A DNA stretch of 64,000 bases. Source: Adineta vaga. Lineage: Eukaryota; Rotifera. Below the pieces are notes generated by a model that did not search any database, was not told the DNA's origin, and saw only the letters and a list, made by a program, of their open reading frames with translations. The translations under genes and the position numbers were made by a program. Below, piece by piece: positions 42,301 to 52,108 of the stretch. The stretch spans positions 3,844,001 through 3,908,000 of the forward strand of contig CP075495.1 of the NCBI GenBank assembly GCA_021613535.1, read 5' to 3'. Each line of letters starts with the position of its first letter. The first letter of the stretch is position 1.

Positions 42301-43248
42301 GCCATCTTCAATTGGTTTTGCTATTTGTTCATGTGAATATTGTACTTGCCAAGTAGATTGACATTCTGATGTTGGTGAAATATATTCGACTAGAAAATGT
42401 AATTGTTCACCTGAATGATATCGATATGATGATTGCAGTAATCGAGTAATTGTAGGTGGGATAAATCGATTGAGAGATGTGATTGATGCAGGTTTTCTTG
42501 ATGGATTAGTAGTAATAATATCGGTTTGAATTGTTTGTAAAGATTGCTCATCATTCTCAGCAGGACAATCTAAACATTCAAAGTGATTTATGAATAATCT
42601 GTACGTATATAGATATATCGTGTTTCATATATATATATTAGACAATGTAAGAGTAACAAGTGAGAATTTCAAGATTGTAAAAATTTCATTGCGGTAATGG
42701 AATTTATTGAATGTCTATCTGTAGAACAAGTTATGAGAATTGCCTTTTGTGTATTGGAAAAAAAAAGAATTTTCAAATCAATATTTTTATTTGACTAAAT
42801 TGGATACATATCGAATTCAATTATCAAACGTTCACTCACTATCAACAAAAAGATATGCACTTGATTCATCATGTAATCTTTCATTATCATAACTAATATA
42901 AATCGTATAAACTCGTTCATCTTGTTGTTGACATTGTTGAATTTCCATCCAATATCGATTTTCTTCTGGTAAACAACCAAATTGATATTTTGAATTATTA
43001 TTTATTCCAATTGAAATATCATTTAAACGCCATTCAATTTTTAATAATGTTGGATCAATTGGTTCACATGTTAATATTGATATTAAACGTATTTTAGCTT
43101 CAAATCTTGCTGAATCACCATGATGTACTGTTAACGATTTTAATTCTTGTTCAAAACCAATTTGAATCGTATCATTTCGTTTGTATTCATCTTGATCTTG
43201 ATCATCTGTATGTGTAAAATTTGAAAGAAAATCTTTATCAATCGTCAT
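20977..43248 (-). CDS. Giant tandem-Ig (I-set) titin/twitchin-like muscle protein
   Basis: About 6,090 residues in 37 exons. Reading 5' to 3' the exons begin 43248-42840, 42569-42141, 42082-41874, 41815-41618, 41562-40611, 40561-39519, 39459-39264, 39192-39117, 37452-37267 and 37212-36456; a single exon at 26269-22208 encodes 14 domains; the last exons are 21765-21484, 21437-21387 and 21335-20977. I count about 51 I-set Ig domains with the usual core (G-x-P-x-P-x-x-x-W, then D-x-G-x-Y). No signal peptide, transmembrane segment, FN3, kinase, RhoGEF or SH3 domain was seen, so this is an intracellular, sarcomere-type elastic or scaffold protein rather than hemicentin. A long disordered acidic Ser/Thr-rich part lies near the N terminus, and a linker with DYKSILRK and GPDWGKLRKAKGKPKGP sits between Ig 13 and 14. 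Two apparent one-base losses break the frame. Precise orthology (titin, twitchin, kettin, obscurin) is unresolved. Confidence 0.85.
26756..26772 (-). other. Apparent one-base loss in Ig domain (copy 3, E)
   Basis: In exon 26,843-26,672 the reading frame entering from the 5' splice (KSNQKTRIDAKGPVSTLT) meets a stop, while the remainder of the domain (ADMPDIGVYKVVADNG) continues in another frame up to a correct phase-1 donor. Exon length is one short of what the flanking phases need. The break falls at a short A run (ATAAAG), so a homopolymer error is plausible. Aligned E domains of other copies have exactly seven residues where one base is lacking here. Confidence 0.7.
27852..27868 (-). other. 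Apparent one-base loss in Ig domain (copy 3, B)
   Basis: In exon 28,503-27,738 the frame runs to FDVQTD and then into a stop, while GTSVLTIKQVTPKHDG continues in the frame one base away. Sister B domains read TDTTTGKSVLTI at this place, so one base is missing between the Asp codon and the next. Exon length and flanking intron phases agree with a single lost base. It could be a sequencing or assembly error, or a genuine disabled allele. Confidence 0.7.
37453..39116 (-). other. 1.7-kb intron of the Ig giant
   Basis: Joins exon 39,192-39,117 (phase 2, ends AATGA|GTAAGT) to 37,452 (TTCTAG|T), giving an Asp codon. It contains a (TTC)n run near 37,705-37,735, T/C-rich blocks near 38,020 and (AT)n-rich DNA near 38,570-38,600, but no convincing exon. 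An internal promoter is possible because the next exon has an in-frame Met shortly after its start. Confidence 0.55.
37700..37735. repeat. (TTC)n microsatellite
   Basis: TTC run in the 1.7-kb intron of the Ig giant. Confidence 0.75.
39519..41562 (-). other. Disordered acidic Ser/Thr-rich segment of the Ig giant
   Basis: Two long exons (41,562-40,611 and 40,561-39,519) encode about 660 residues rich in Glu, Asp, Ser, Thr, Ile and Val, with a short basic stretch (KKKSKSVTKKKT). There are no Ig cores until the last part of the second exon (FTLRLKPSITLNHDD). It separates the first two Ig-like domains from the main array. A spacer or spring-like role is inference; it is not PEVK-like in composition. 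Confidence 0.6.
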
Positions 43249-44641
43249 AATTCTTTTATTTCATATAGAAAATTGACCAACAATTTCGAATATCAAATGG
43301 TAGAATATGTGTGGTTAGAGTAGAAGATGATATTGAATGAATGGCAAGAAAACTAAGTGTTTTGATGATTGTTGTTCAACAACTGTAGAAGATGATATAA
43401 TCGAAGAGAAAGAAACCAAATGAGATATCAACAATATCTTCATGAATGATAGGTTACTAACATATAAGAGGATACTTTTCTTCTTTTTCTTTTTCTTCTT
43501 CTTCTTTTCTATAAGTGTTCATTTCTACAATCAGTTGTCGTTCTTCTATTCTAACGCTTCGAGTTATTCCAAACATAGAAATCAGAAGAAAAAAAAAGGG
43601 AATGACCGATATACTCGTATTTCATACGTACATACATCTCGTGTAAGAAGAGAAGAGCATCATTAATGTTCTGAGCTTCTGCTGTTGATAGACATCAATG
43701 TCAACGTCTATGATAAAAGAGTAGTGATAAGGAATTTCAATTTCTAAGAAATGTATCAAATTAATAAAAGAAAAACGTTTTCAATAGATTGTATACATAA
43801 ATATGAATAATAAATGGCAGGATTATACAGTAAATTTGACATAGATAATTGTTCTTTAATATTAAAATAATAAATAACATCATATCAATATGATTAGATT
43901 TCTAGACCATATCATCGAATTATATAATATTGTTTTAAGGGGGAAAAAATATCTGATAGATGTTGATGGCAAGCATTCATGTAACTTTTGATTTCTTAAT
44001 GAAGATTATTAGTAGAAATTCTCTTTGAAGATTTTATACATGTTCAATTAACTTACCAAAGAATATTCTTTCCTATTTGATTCAAGTTGTTTACTGCAAA
44101 GATCTAATTCCATTCAACATACGATTAAGGCAATGTATATGTATGAGCTGCACATCTCTAAGATCTACTTTCTAAATTAGCTGTCAAATATAAAATATGC
44201 TTAAAAGAAAATGTTTGTTGTTGTTGTTTTTTTTCTCTTCTCTTCTCTTTCTCGTTAGGAAAAGACTATTTGATTGTTATTGTTATTCTTTCTTCCTTGG
44301 TTCTAACAATATATGAATTGTATGTATAAGATACAGAAAAAATATTCTTCTAATGATCGTTATTTTTAACGAGAAACAAAACAGAAGATGATCATTTCAT
44401 TGTTTTTATTAAGCATTGAATCGAATATAAGAAAGAACAAAACATGTAGAGCACAATGTCAAAAATGTCTGTTATTATTTCACAAAAATATTTCTGTACT
44501 GACATTGATATTTATCTGTGCATTGAAAATAAGTTTTATTTTTGTAGAAAAATATATATGAATAAATTAAATGATCAAGTATGAAGAGACAAAAATAAAT
44601 AGAGCATTGTCGTTGTTATTCACTGAAGAAACAAATCGATT
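43249..44641. other. Intergenic space upstream of the Ig giant
   Basis: About 1.4 kb, presumably containing the promoter and 5' UTR of the giant Ig gene and the 3' UTR of the small Ig gene. TTC/CTT runs lie near 43,475-43,510 and 44,230-44,250. No ORF with protein-like composition. Confidence 0.5.
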
Positions 44642-45166
44642 TCATGTTTGACAACTTGCCATCAATTGTTTCGCACCTAAATTATTTAACATAGAAGATT
44701 CTATTGTCTATCTACGAATTGTTCTTACCACCAGGCATAACTCGACCTGCCATATTAAGTATGGGAATTTTCTTCCAAATTTTATCATCTAAATCATTTC
44801 ATATGTATAAATTCAAATGAAAAAAAAACAGATTTTCAACTAACGATTATCAATTGTTAATTTAACTTCTAATGTTTCAACCACATTATCGAGACTTGTC
44901 GCTTCACAATAATAAAATCCTTCATCACAACCAAGTACCGAACGTATACAAAGTGTACATTGTCCTGTGGTTGGTTCATATCGATGCCATAAACGAACAC
45001 CTCTTATATCAACATGTTCACCTTTCGCATACCAAGCAACAGATTTTATACGTTGATTACGAACATAACATTCAAGAAGAACATTATCACCCGGTCGACA
45101 TTTATAACTTTCCGAAAGACGACTTAAAAAAAGTCGATCAGGACTATTAACCTTTTGCATTGCCAT
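44642..45166 (-). CDS. Small single-Ig-domain protein
   Basis: Three exons (45166-44845, 44788-44729, 44676-44642) give 138 residues. The start is MAMQKVNSPDRL; an upstream TTG-led extension has no ATG. One Ig-like domain occupies about residues 14-104, with Cys in CRPGDNVLLECYV, Trp in VAWYAKGEHVD and Cys in DEGFYYCEATS. A short basic-hydrophobic tail (KIPILNMAGRVMPGG) follows. No signal peptide or membrane segment is seen, so it is probably cytosolic. It sits 1.4 kb upstream of the giant Ig gene on the same strand and may be a myofibril-associated relative or a split-off first part of it. No family assignment beyond Ig. Confidence 0.65.
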
Positions 45167-46909
45167 TGTAGTAGAAGAAGAAAAAATTAGGCGGAAAAGC
45201 AATGTTCGTAGAGATTCAATCGATCAATTGACTGATAGATTGATTGATTGATTATTCTTCAAATCTAGGCAGAAAGAAAGATGAGAAAAGAAAAAGAAAA
45301 ATCAATCGTGAGTAAAAAAAGAACCGTTCCCAAAAGCGACGACAACAACAACAACAACAAATGGTACAAAAATGTCATAGACAAGGAAGGTCACACATCG
45401 GCCAAATTTTTTCGTCAAGTAATAATTACTTGTTTTCTTCGTTAATTACGTCCATTTGTAAAATGATTATTACGCTAACAAGTATCTACGAGGACGAAAA
45501 CAAAAAAAAAGAATACAATACAATGAACTATATACATATACACATGTTATTGATATCATCATCCTACCAATCAATAAGTATAATTAAGTATAAATGTAAC
45601 AATGTCCTTGGAATTGGTGTGTAAGATCTCGTATTTTCTTCTTTTTCTTTTCTCAGGAAAAAAACAAAGTACAGTAACTATTTTTCTTTTCCCAAACGAC
45701 TGACATCTCGACCGCTCTTCTCATCTAATGTTAACCGGCAGGATATTTGTCGTTTATAGATGCATTTCTTCGAAGATAGACTGATTGCATATGGGTTACA
45801 TCGACAGATCAAAGCATGCCTGATAATATTACCAATGACGTTACACCCTTTCATCGTTGTTTGATTTAGAATACAATCTCAATTGGTTTATTTACTTGTA
45901 GAAAAATACAAATAAATGAATTATTCAATTCAAAATAATATTCATATAATAACAGCTGTTATCGAAATGAAAAATATACATTTAAAAAAAAGAATTTTTT
46001 GATAGAAAGCTTCGTGAATACAATCTATTAATTAAGAGAACATAATTTTAGAAACTTTTGATTATAATCTAGTAAAAAAAGTTAAACTTGTTATCTTCAA
46101 GTAAATAACTATTCATTTTCATTCTTTCATCACTTAGTCTATCACATGAATTTGTAAGATCAACTATTCTATTTCCTAATCTTATGTGTTGATAATCATT
46201 GTCAATAAGCTCATTTTTCTTCAAGGAAATTCCATCAATTAGTTATCATTAACTTATCAATTGTTTGAGTCCTATAAAAGAGAAATTCGCATCGACCTTT
46301 CTCTCTCTCTCTCTTCTTTTCTTTAGTTTCTTGTTTTTTTCCACAAATAAATACCAAAATAGATCAGAAGATTACTAATATTTATCTTAAAAAACATATA
46401 TATACGACAACAAGTTTTCCTGCAATTAGAAATTTGCTATTCAACAAGGAAGACATAAGCAAACATCGATTCATTTCCTTTTCTTATCCTTCAAAATGAC
46501 TTTTTTCTCTTGAAATCAAAATCATCTTCTTAAAATAGAATCATAACAAGCCGAGAAGATCACATCCTTCGTAGTTTCCGTTTTGTTTTCCTTCTGATGA
46601 TCTTTAAGCATATATTTTCCTATAAAAAAAAACGTTTTTTTTTCTCTTTTTGGAATAAAATGGTATTTCTGTTTTGTTTTTTGTCACCAATCTTCATACA
46701 CACACACACACACATACACACGCACGCACAAAGAAGTGCACAGAAAAAAAACGAAAACGACATAGGTACAGAAAACGAGAGCGCGAGAAAGAGAGAAAGA
46801 AATGAGTACAATTGCAATTGTATGGAAAGAAAGAAACGTTGAGTGACATATAACAATAATAGTAATAATAATAATAATAAAAAAAAACGAACGTTTTTAA
46901 GACTATAAG
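45167..46909. other. Intergenic space, 1.7 kb
   Basis: Between the start of the small Ig gene and the 3' end of FAM199X. A (CAA)n run lies at about 45,340-45,360, a (CA)n run at 46,698-46,730 and an AAT run at about 46,855-46,880 near the FAM199X stop. Nothing coding was recognised. Confidence 0.55.
46698..46730. repeat. (CA)n microsatellite
   Basis: CACACA run with ACGC variants in the intergenic space upstream of the FAM199X 3' end; simple repeat, no other role seen. Confidence 0.8.
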
Positions 46910-47926
46910 TTAGGATAAAATATCTACTTCAATATCTTCATCGCATTTGGTTAATTCAAGTACTTGATGATGTTGAGCATTAAATAGACCTGATCGATGT
47001 TCTTTAGCAGCTTGTCTCTGTTCTTTACGATGTCGTAATTTTAAAGCTTTTTCAATACGCTGATGTAATGGATCACTTTTATTTGACGACAACGATGAAT
47101 AACCATCACTTTCATCATTCATAGATCCACTTGTACCAATTAAATTAAATTTAATAATATTTTTTATGCGTCGATGTTTTTCATCATTCATTTGAGAAAA
47201 ATCCAAAACAAATTCGGTTTGATGTGGTAGTAATTGTGGCCCATCGGGTTGTAGAATTCGTATAATTTCTAATTGTTCTCGTCGTCCAAGTTGTTCATTA
47301 ATAATTAATGTTAAATCATCGGTTGTTGCTGTTTGTTCATCACTTGTCATTTTTGACCATAATTTTGTCGGCAATTGTCTACCATGATTATTCGTACGAT
47401 TTTTTCCACGAAGTTTCGGTGATGATGGTGCACTACGTTGTGGAGCTGGTAAAAGACTAGATGGATTTGGAAATTGTTGAAATAATGAACGTGTATCATC
47501 TAATTCAGAAAAATAATCATTCTCGAAAAAATCTGATAGATCAGATGTGCCAATAAATTCTGCTTCAATGCCAAGAAATAGATCATCAACAACACCTGAA
47601 CTATTACAACCACTTATATCCATATATAAATCATCGGAACAAACTGACATAGATTTTGATGATGTTAAATGATTGGATGATGACTGAACATTATTTAGGG
47701 CAGCTGTTAAATCTGGTTGAGAATTACTACGTGACATAGATGCAAGCATATCAGAATTGAGAAATTGTTGAATGGATGTTTGACCATTACTATTAGGATA
47801 TGCTAATGTTGGATATGGTGGAGTTTGTAAGGAAGGATTAGTGATTGTTGTTGTTGAATAGGAATTATTACGCATGCGAAATGATGGATAAATTCCATGT
47901 TCAAGATTATTTAATGAAGGCTGCAT
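46910..47926 (-). CDS. FAM199X: FAM199X homolog
   Basis: Single exon, 338 residues. The N-terminal half is Ser/Asn-rich with short acidic patches (SDLSDFFENDYFSELDD). The conserved core is KLWSKMTSDEQTATTDD, then GRREQLEIIRILQPDGP, then a TEFVLDFSQMNDEKHRRIKN-type segment. It ends with the basic KEQRQAAKEHRSGLF motif and the acidic DEDIEVDILS tail. Vertebrate FAM199X has the same order (W-S-x-M-T-x-D-E-Q, G-L-R-E-Q-L-x-I-I, KEQRQARKERLSGLF and an acidic end). Its biochemical role is not established. The start is at 47,926, three bases after an AG acceptor; an in-frame upstream ATG at 48,001 would add a T-rich, intron-like hydrophobic stretch and is less likely. Confidence 0.85.
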   Translation of the reverse strand: MQPSLNNLEHGIYPSFRMRNNSYSTTTITNPSLQTPPYPTLAYPNSNGQTSIQQFLNSDMLASMSRSNSQPDLTAALNNVQSSSNHLTSSKSMSVCSDDLYMDISGCNSSGVVDDLFLGIEAEFIGTSDLSDFFENDYFSELDDTRSLFQQFPNPSSLLPAPQRSAPSSPKLRGKNRTNNHGRQLPTKLWSKMTSDEQTATTDDLTLIINEQLGRREQLEIIRILQPDGPQLLPHQTEFVLDFSQMNDEKHRRIKNIIKFNLIGTSGSMNDESDGYSSLSSNKSDPLHQRIEKALKLRHRKEQRQAAKEHRSGLFNAQHHQVLELTKCDEDIEVDILS

Positions 47927-48003
47927 TATCTGAAAAACATACAAAATGAATATTGGAATAACAATAACAGAAAAGAAAAAGAAAGAAAAGATTCTCTTCA
48001 TAT
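47927..48003 (-). other. 77-bp intercistronic gap with acceptor-like site
   Basis: Between the CSTF1 stop and the FAM199X ATG on the same strand. It is pyrimidine-rich (TCTTTTCTTTCTTTTTC) and ends TTTTTCAG|ATAATG. There is no AATAAA. This is the layout of an operon in which the downstream mRNA is freed by spliced-leader trans-splicing. A cis-spliced 5' UTR exon further upstream is the alternative. Confidence 0.55.
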
Positions 48004-49633
48004 TTAATCAGTAAATAATGTTCGTTTACACCAAAATCTTGCACGATGATCATCTGAACATGTGACAAATGCTGGTGCTGTTGGACTATGTACAATACAT
48101 TTCACAGGAGCATTATGTCCTAAACCAAGTAGACGTTGTCGTTCAGCATTACGTGAATTCCAACAACACAATGATGTTGCTTTTTCATCTGGATAAAATA
48201 TATAATCTTCAGTATGATTAAATACACAAGTTGCACGATGTTCTTGTTTAGCCAATGTACCTGCACCGGTATAATGAATTAAACAACGCTGAAATGAACA
48301 AAAACGAATTTGAATAAACTAAATGTATGATAAACTTATTCTTACGGCTGTTGATAATTCCCATAGGCGAACTTGTGAATCTTTCCCACTTGTTAATAAA
48401 TATTTAGAATTTTTTGTAAACATTACTGAACAAACTTCTTCACCATTATGTGCACCATCAAATGTATTAATACAACGATTGGTAACTCCATCCCAAACTT
48501 TAAATGAACCATCTTTCGATGAAGTTGCAAATTGCTTTCCATTCGGTGCCCATTTAACACACGTTATCGCTTTAGTATGTTGATCTTGTGATTGAGTTGA
48601 GACAAAACATCGACCTGTTTCAACATCATACAAACGTGTCACAGGATGTTGAGTACCAACAATTAACCAATCACCACTAGGATGAAAACTTAAACAACGT
48701 ATCTGATCAACTTCATTAATGGAACGAAACGATTTCTTTGTTGTTGGTTTAGCATATTCGAAAAATTTTATAGTATAATCACGTGAACCTGAAGCAAGAA
48801 TTGGATCATAGGGATGAAAATCTAAACAAGTCACTTCATCAGCATGATCATAAAGTGTTCGAATAACAGGATGATTATCCATAGCTGGTTCAACTGATGA
48901 TGGAGCATAATCTAATCCAAAACTATTCTTGATTAACATTCTGAAAAAACAAACATGAATGTAGATGAATAATCGAATTTAGTCATCTCATTTACCGATC
49001 AACATCAAGAATTTTAATTGATGCATCTGCTGAACCAGTAGCAATGATCGATCCAGTTATATCAAAAGCAGCTGCACGACAAGGTGCTTTATGAGCAGTT
49101 ACATAAAATGTTTCATAAGAACCAGCATCTGGACTAGTAATTGGTGAGTCAGATTGATAATCAAAATCGAGACCTATAAAATAAAACAGAACAAAGATTC
49201 TTATGAATACTTCAACTATGAATAAAATCATTTCTCATACCAATATCTTGAACATTATCAGAAACAACTACAGTTGCTTTACGTGCTTGTTCTAATTCTT
49301 CTTCAGCTTTTAAACCAAGTCGAACAATATGAGTTAATCGATCTGACGGTGGACATGGTGGAGATGTCTTTTAAAGAAAAAACAAATCGATAAATAAAAA
49401 TCTTATTCAATAAAATAGTACTTGAAGTAGATTGGAAAGTGAGACAGCTAATTGTTGATGACCATCATAGAATAATTGTGAAATTATCAGACGATAGGTT
49501 GTTTCACGTAAACGTGTTTCACTACGAATCTATTTAATATATATTCTTAGAAATAATCACAAATAAAAAAAGAAATGATTTTACATACAATTTGTGGAAT
49601 GTTTAAAGTACCGGGTGCAATGGTAGAATCCAT
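48004..49633 (-). CDS. CSTF1: Cleavage stimulation factor subunit 1 (CstF-50)
   Basis: Six exons (49633-49589, 49529-49422, 49367-49241, 49173-48996, 48940-48346, 48288-48004) encode 445 residues; the human protein is 431. CstF-50 is the WD40 subunit of the nuclear cleavage stimulation factor in pre-mRNA 3'-end processing. The N-terminal dimerisation region is short and helical ([15 protein letters not shown]). WD repeats follow, with hallmark stretches [31 protein letters not shown]-like text (here [17 protein letters not shown]), [26 protein letters not shown] and [13 protein letters not shown]. It is followed at once by FAM199X on the same strand. The ATG lies one base after a TTCTAG, an acceptor-like position. 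Identity is very secure. Confidence 0.96.
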
Positions 49634-52108
49634 CCTAGAATAGAACTATTTGTGGATCAATGGGAAATGTGAATAATGTAATGACGTAAAATAAGAAAGA
49701 AAATTGGTATTCAGAGACAGAACGACAAAGAAAGATCGAAAGGATAGATGAAGAACTATTCTTTTCTTTCCTTTTTTTCTTCGTCTTTTGTTGTTGTTTT
49801 TTGTTTTCGATTTTCTCATTGGTTATTATAAATAACTTATCTTTGCGCGATCCGAGAATACGTCTATCAATACAGATGTCGTATGTGATCACATACATAT
49901 TATGTACTTTAAGATCAGAAAATCTATTGACTATCGCTAATAATGAACTCTCTGAATGTATGTACTTATAGTGATGAAATGAATACTAAAATAAATTAAA
50001 AAAAACTTACCATTTAGATCAACATTGATTAATTATAGTAATGATTATATGTCGTCGATTACTTGATTTGTGAAAAAGTTAATTGATAGAAAATATCTCC
50101 CATTGACCTTTGATGATATAAACAACAACTAGAACGAGAAATTTGTATCATCATTTGATTAAAATGAATTTCTTTCTATTTTAAAATTATGTCATTTCTT
50201 TTTCCTATTGTAAACATATATGACTCCAGTCACACTTTAAAATCCGTATCGTAGCTACAAGGTTATATTTGTTACAAGTACTGCTATACTCATCTGAACT
50301 CAATATTTCGAATTCATGCTCTTCAACACTTTCTCTTTTTTTTCTTGTGTCGACTTTTTCTTCTTCAATGTTCAGTCAGTCATACTCTTCCTTCTGTTCA
50401 TATAAGGTGTATCCTCTTTTTTTAAAAAAAATATCTAACCGATCTCCTTCTTCATGTTCACACGTGTAGTTATCATAGATAAATGGCGGTCTTTGATTTG
50501 AGTTGAAATTTACATATGTACTTACGCTATACATACAAATTATTTTCATATCATCATATATATATATATATACATATCATTTTGATTAAACCTCATTATA
50601 ACCTACATATTCCGAACCGCAGTAGCCGACGGCTCATTCGACCGCGACACTTATTTGTATATCAATAGAATGATGACATACATCGAGAGATGGTTTGCTG
50701 ACCATTACACATCGTTAGATCTGCATAGGTATTTAAAGGTCAGAAATTGATCTATTGAAGAAAAGATCAAAAATAGACCGATCAATAGTAAAGATTGTAC
50801 TCTTCTTCTTCTTCTTCTCTTTTAATAGGAAGATTTAATCAAATGGTTATTTTCAATAAAATACTAATATTTAAATTTAATGATATACATTTTCTTTCGT
50901 CTTCTTTTTCTCTTTCGTGTTACTTTTACTATCGTTCATATTCATATAGAACATTTGAATTGCTGTTGTCATTTCTTTTGCCTTTACTCCTCCTTTTTCT
51001 TTTTGCGTACTCGAACTAACTCATCATAGTTTTACTCTATTTTAAAAGAAAAGAAAGATGAGAAGGTCATCTTTATATGTATGATGTATATGTATAAACA
51101 AATAAACATATACTTATAAAGAAAAACACACTTTTCTTATAAAACATAGATCTTCATGAAATAATGAAGCAAACATACACACACACACATATACGTTTTC
51201 TATGCATGAGTGTATATCGTAAATTGAAATTGATCGAGTATATAATAGACAAATAGAAGATATTTCTGATAGATAAAATTTCGTGTCATTGACGTCTATC
51301 ATTGTCTATTAAATGAGTATGGTAGAGTATAATCAACTAGGGAAAAAATCATTGAGAAAAAGAAACGTACACGCGTACACACAAGAAATAGAGAAATCAA
51401 GGTTTTCATTACCTTGATTTTCTCTTCGAGCAGGTATGTAACTATATATATATAGTTTTGATGATAGAAATTAAACTAACATCAGTCTTTTTTTCATGAA
51501 CTATACTATCTATTGTTATATGGTTAACTTGATTCGTTCAATATTGATTAATTTGCTATAGTAGTGTGAAGTTTGTAATGAGAAGAACCTTGCCGAACTG
51601 ACATCGAAGAAAAGTCTTCTCTATAGAGAAGAAAGAAAAAGAATAGAAGAGAAACGAACAAGTATTCTCCTCCCCATTTTCATTTTATTCATATGAATAT
51701 CGAAATTTTTTTTCATTGCATCATTTCATCACGTCATCTAGACATACATACACACACACGCACGCATATGAATTAGTGGTCAATCGTTTGGCTTCGACAA
51801 GCGATGAGCTTAATAGAGAGCCAATTCTTGTTGTTCTCTACATACGTGAATTCTCACCTTAGGGTAATCTTATTCAAATAGGGTCTATATCGCCTTTTGT
51901 TTCTCTCTCTCCCTTGTTGTCTCTTGATCATGGTTATATCTTTGTATAGTCGTCTTTCTTACTTTCTTTGTCTGTTATGTGACATACTGATATGCGTCTG
52001 TTAAATCATGGCTAAATATCTTTTTTCTATATTTATATTATATTTAGGTAATATATATCTCATAGTATCGTTAAAGAAAAAGAACTCGAATTGAACACGC
52101 GGACGAGA
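49634..52108. other. Divergent intergenic space CSTF1/CAMSAP
   Basis: About 2.5 kb between the 5' ends of CSTF1 (-) and CAMSAP (+). It is mostly AT-rich, with (AT)n near 50,555 and 51,448 and CA runs near 51,175 and 51,750. A GC-richer island at about 50,611-50,650 contains an 11-bp palindrome (50,624-50,634). No exon encoding a CH domain or other protein was found. Promoters for both genes are expected here. Confidence 0.5.

Noticed and set aside
20977-43248. Hemicentin or cell-adhesion Ig protein
   Set aside because: No signal peptide, transmembrane segment, EGF or FN3 domains; domain style is intracellular I-set.
47927-48001. N-terminal extension of FAM199X from the ATG at 48,001 (MKRIFSFFFF)
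   Set aside because: T-rich, ends in a perfect TTTTTCAG acceptor and resembles no FAM199X N terminus; more likely intercistronic DNA than a signal peptide.
50600-50655. tRNA-like GC-rich patch
   Set aside because: No A-box/B-box pair and no cloverleaf could be drawn on either strand.
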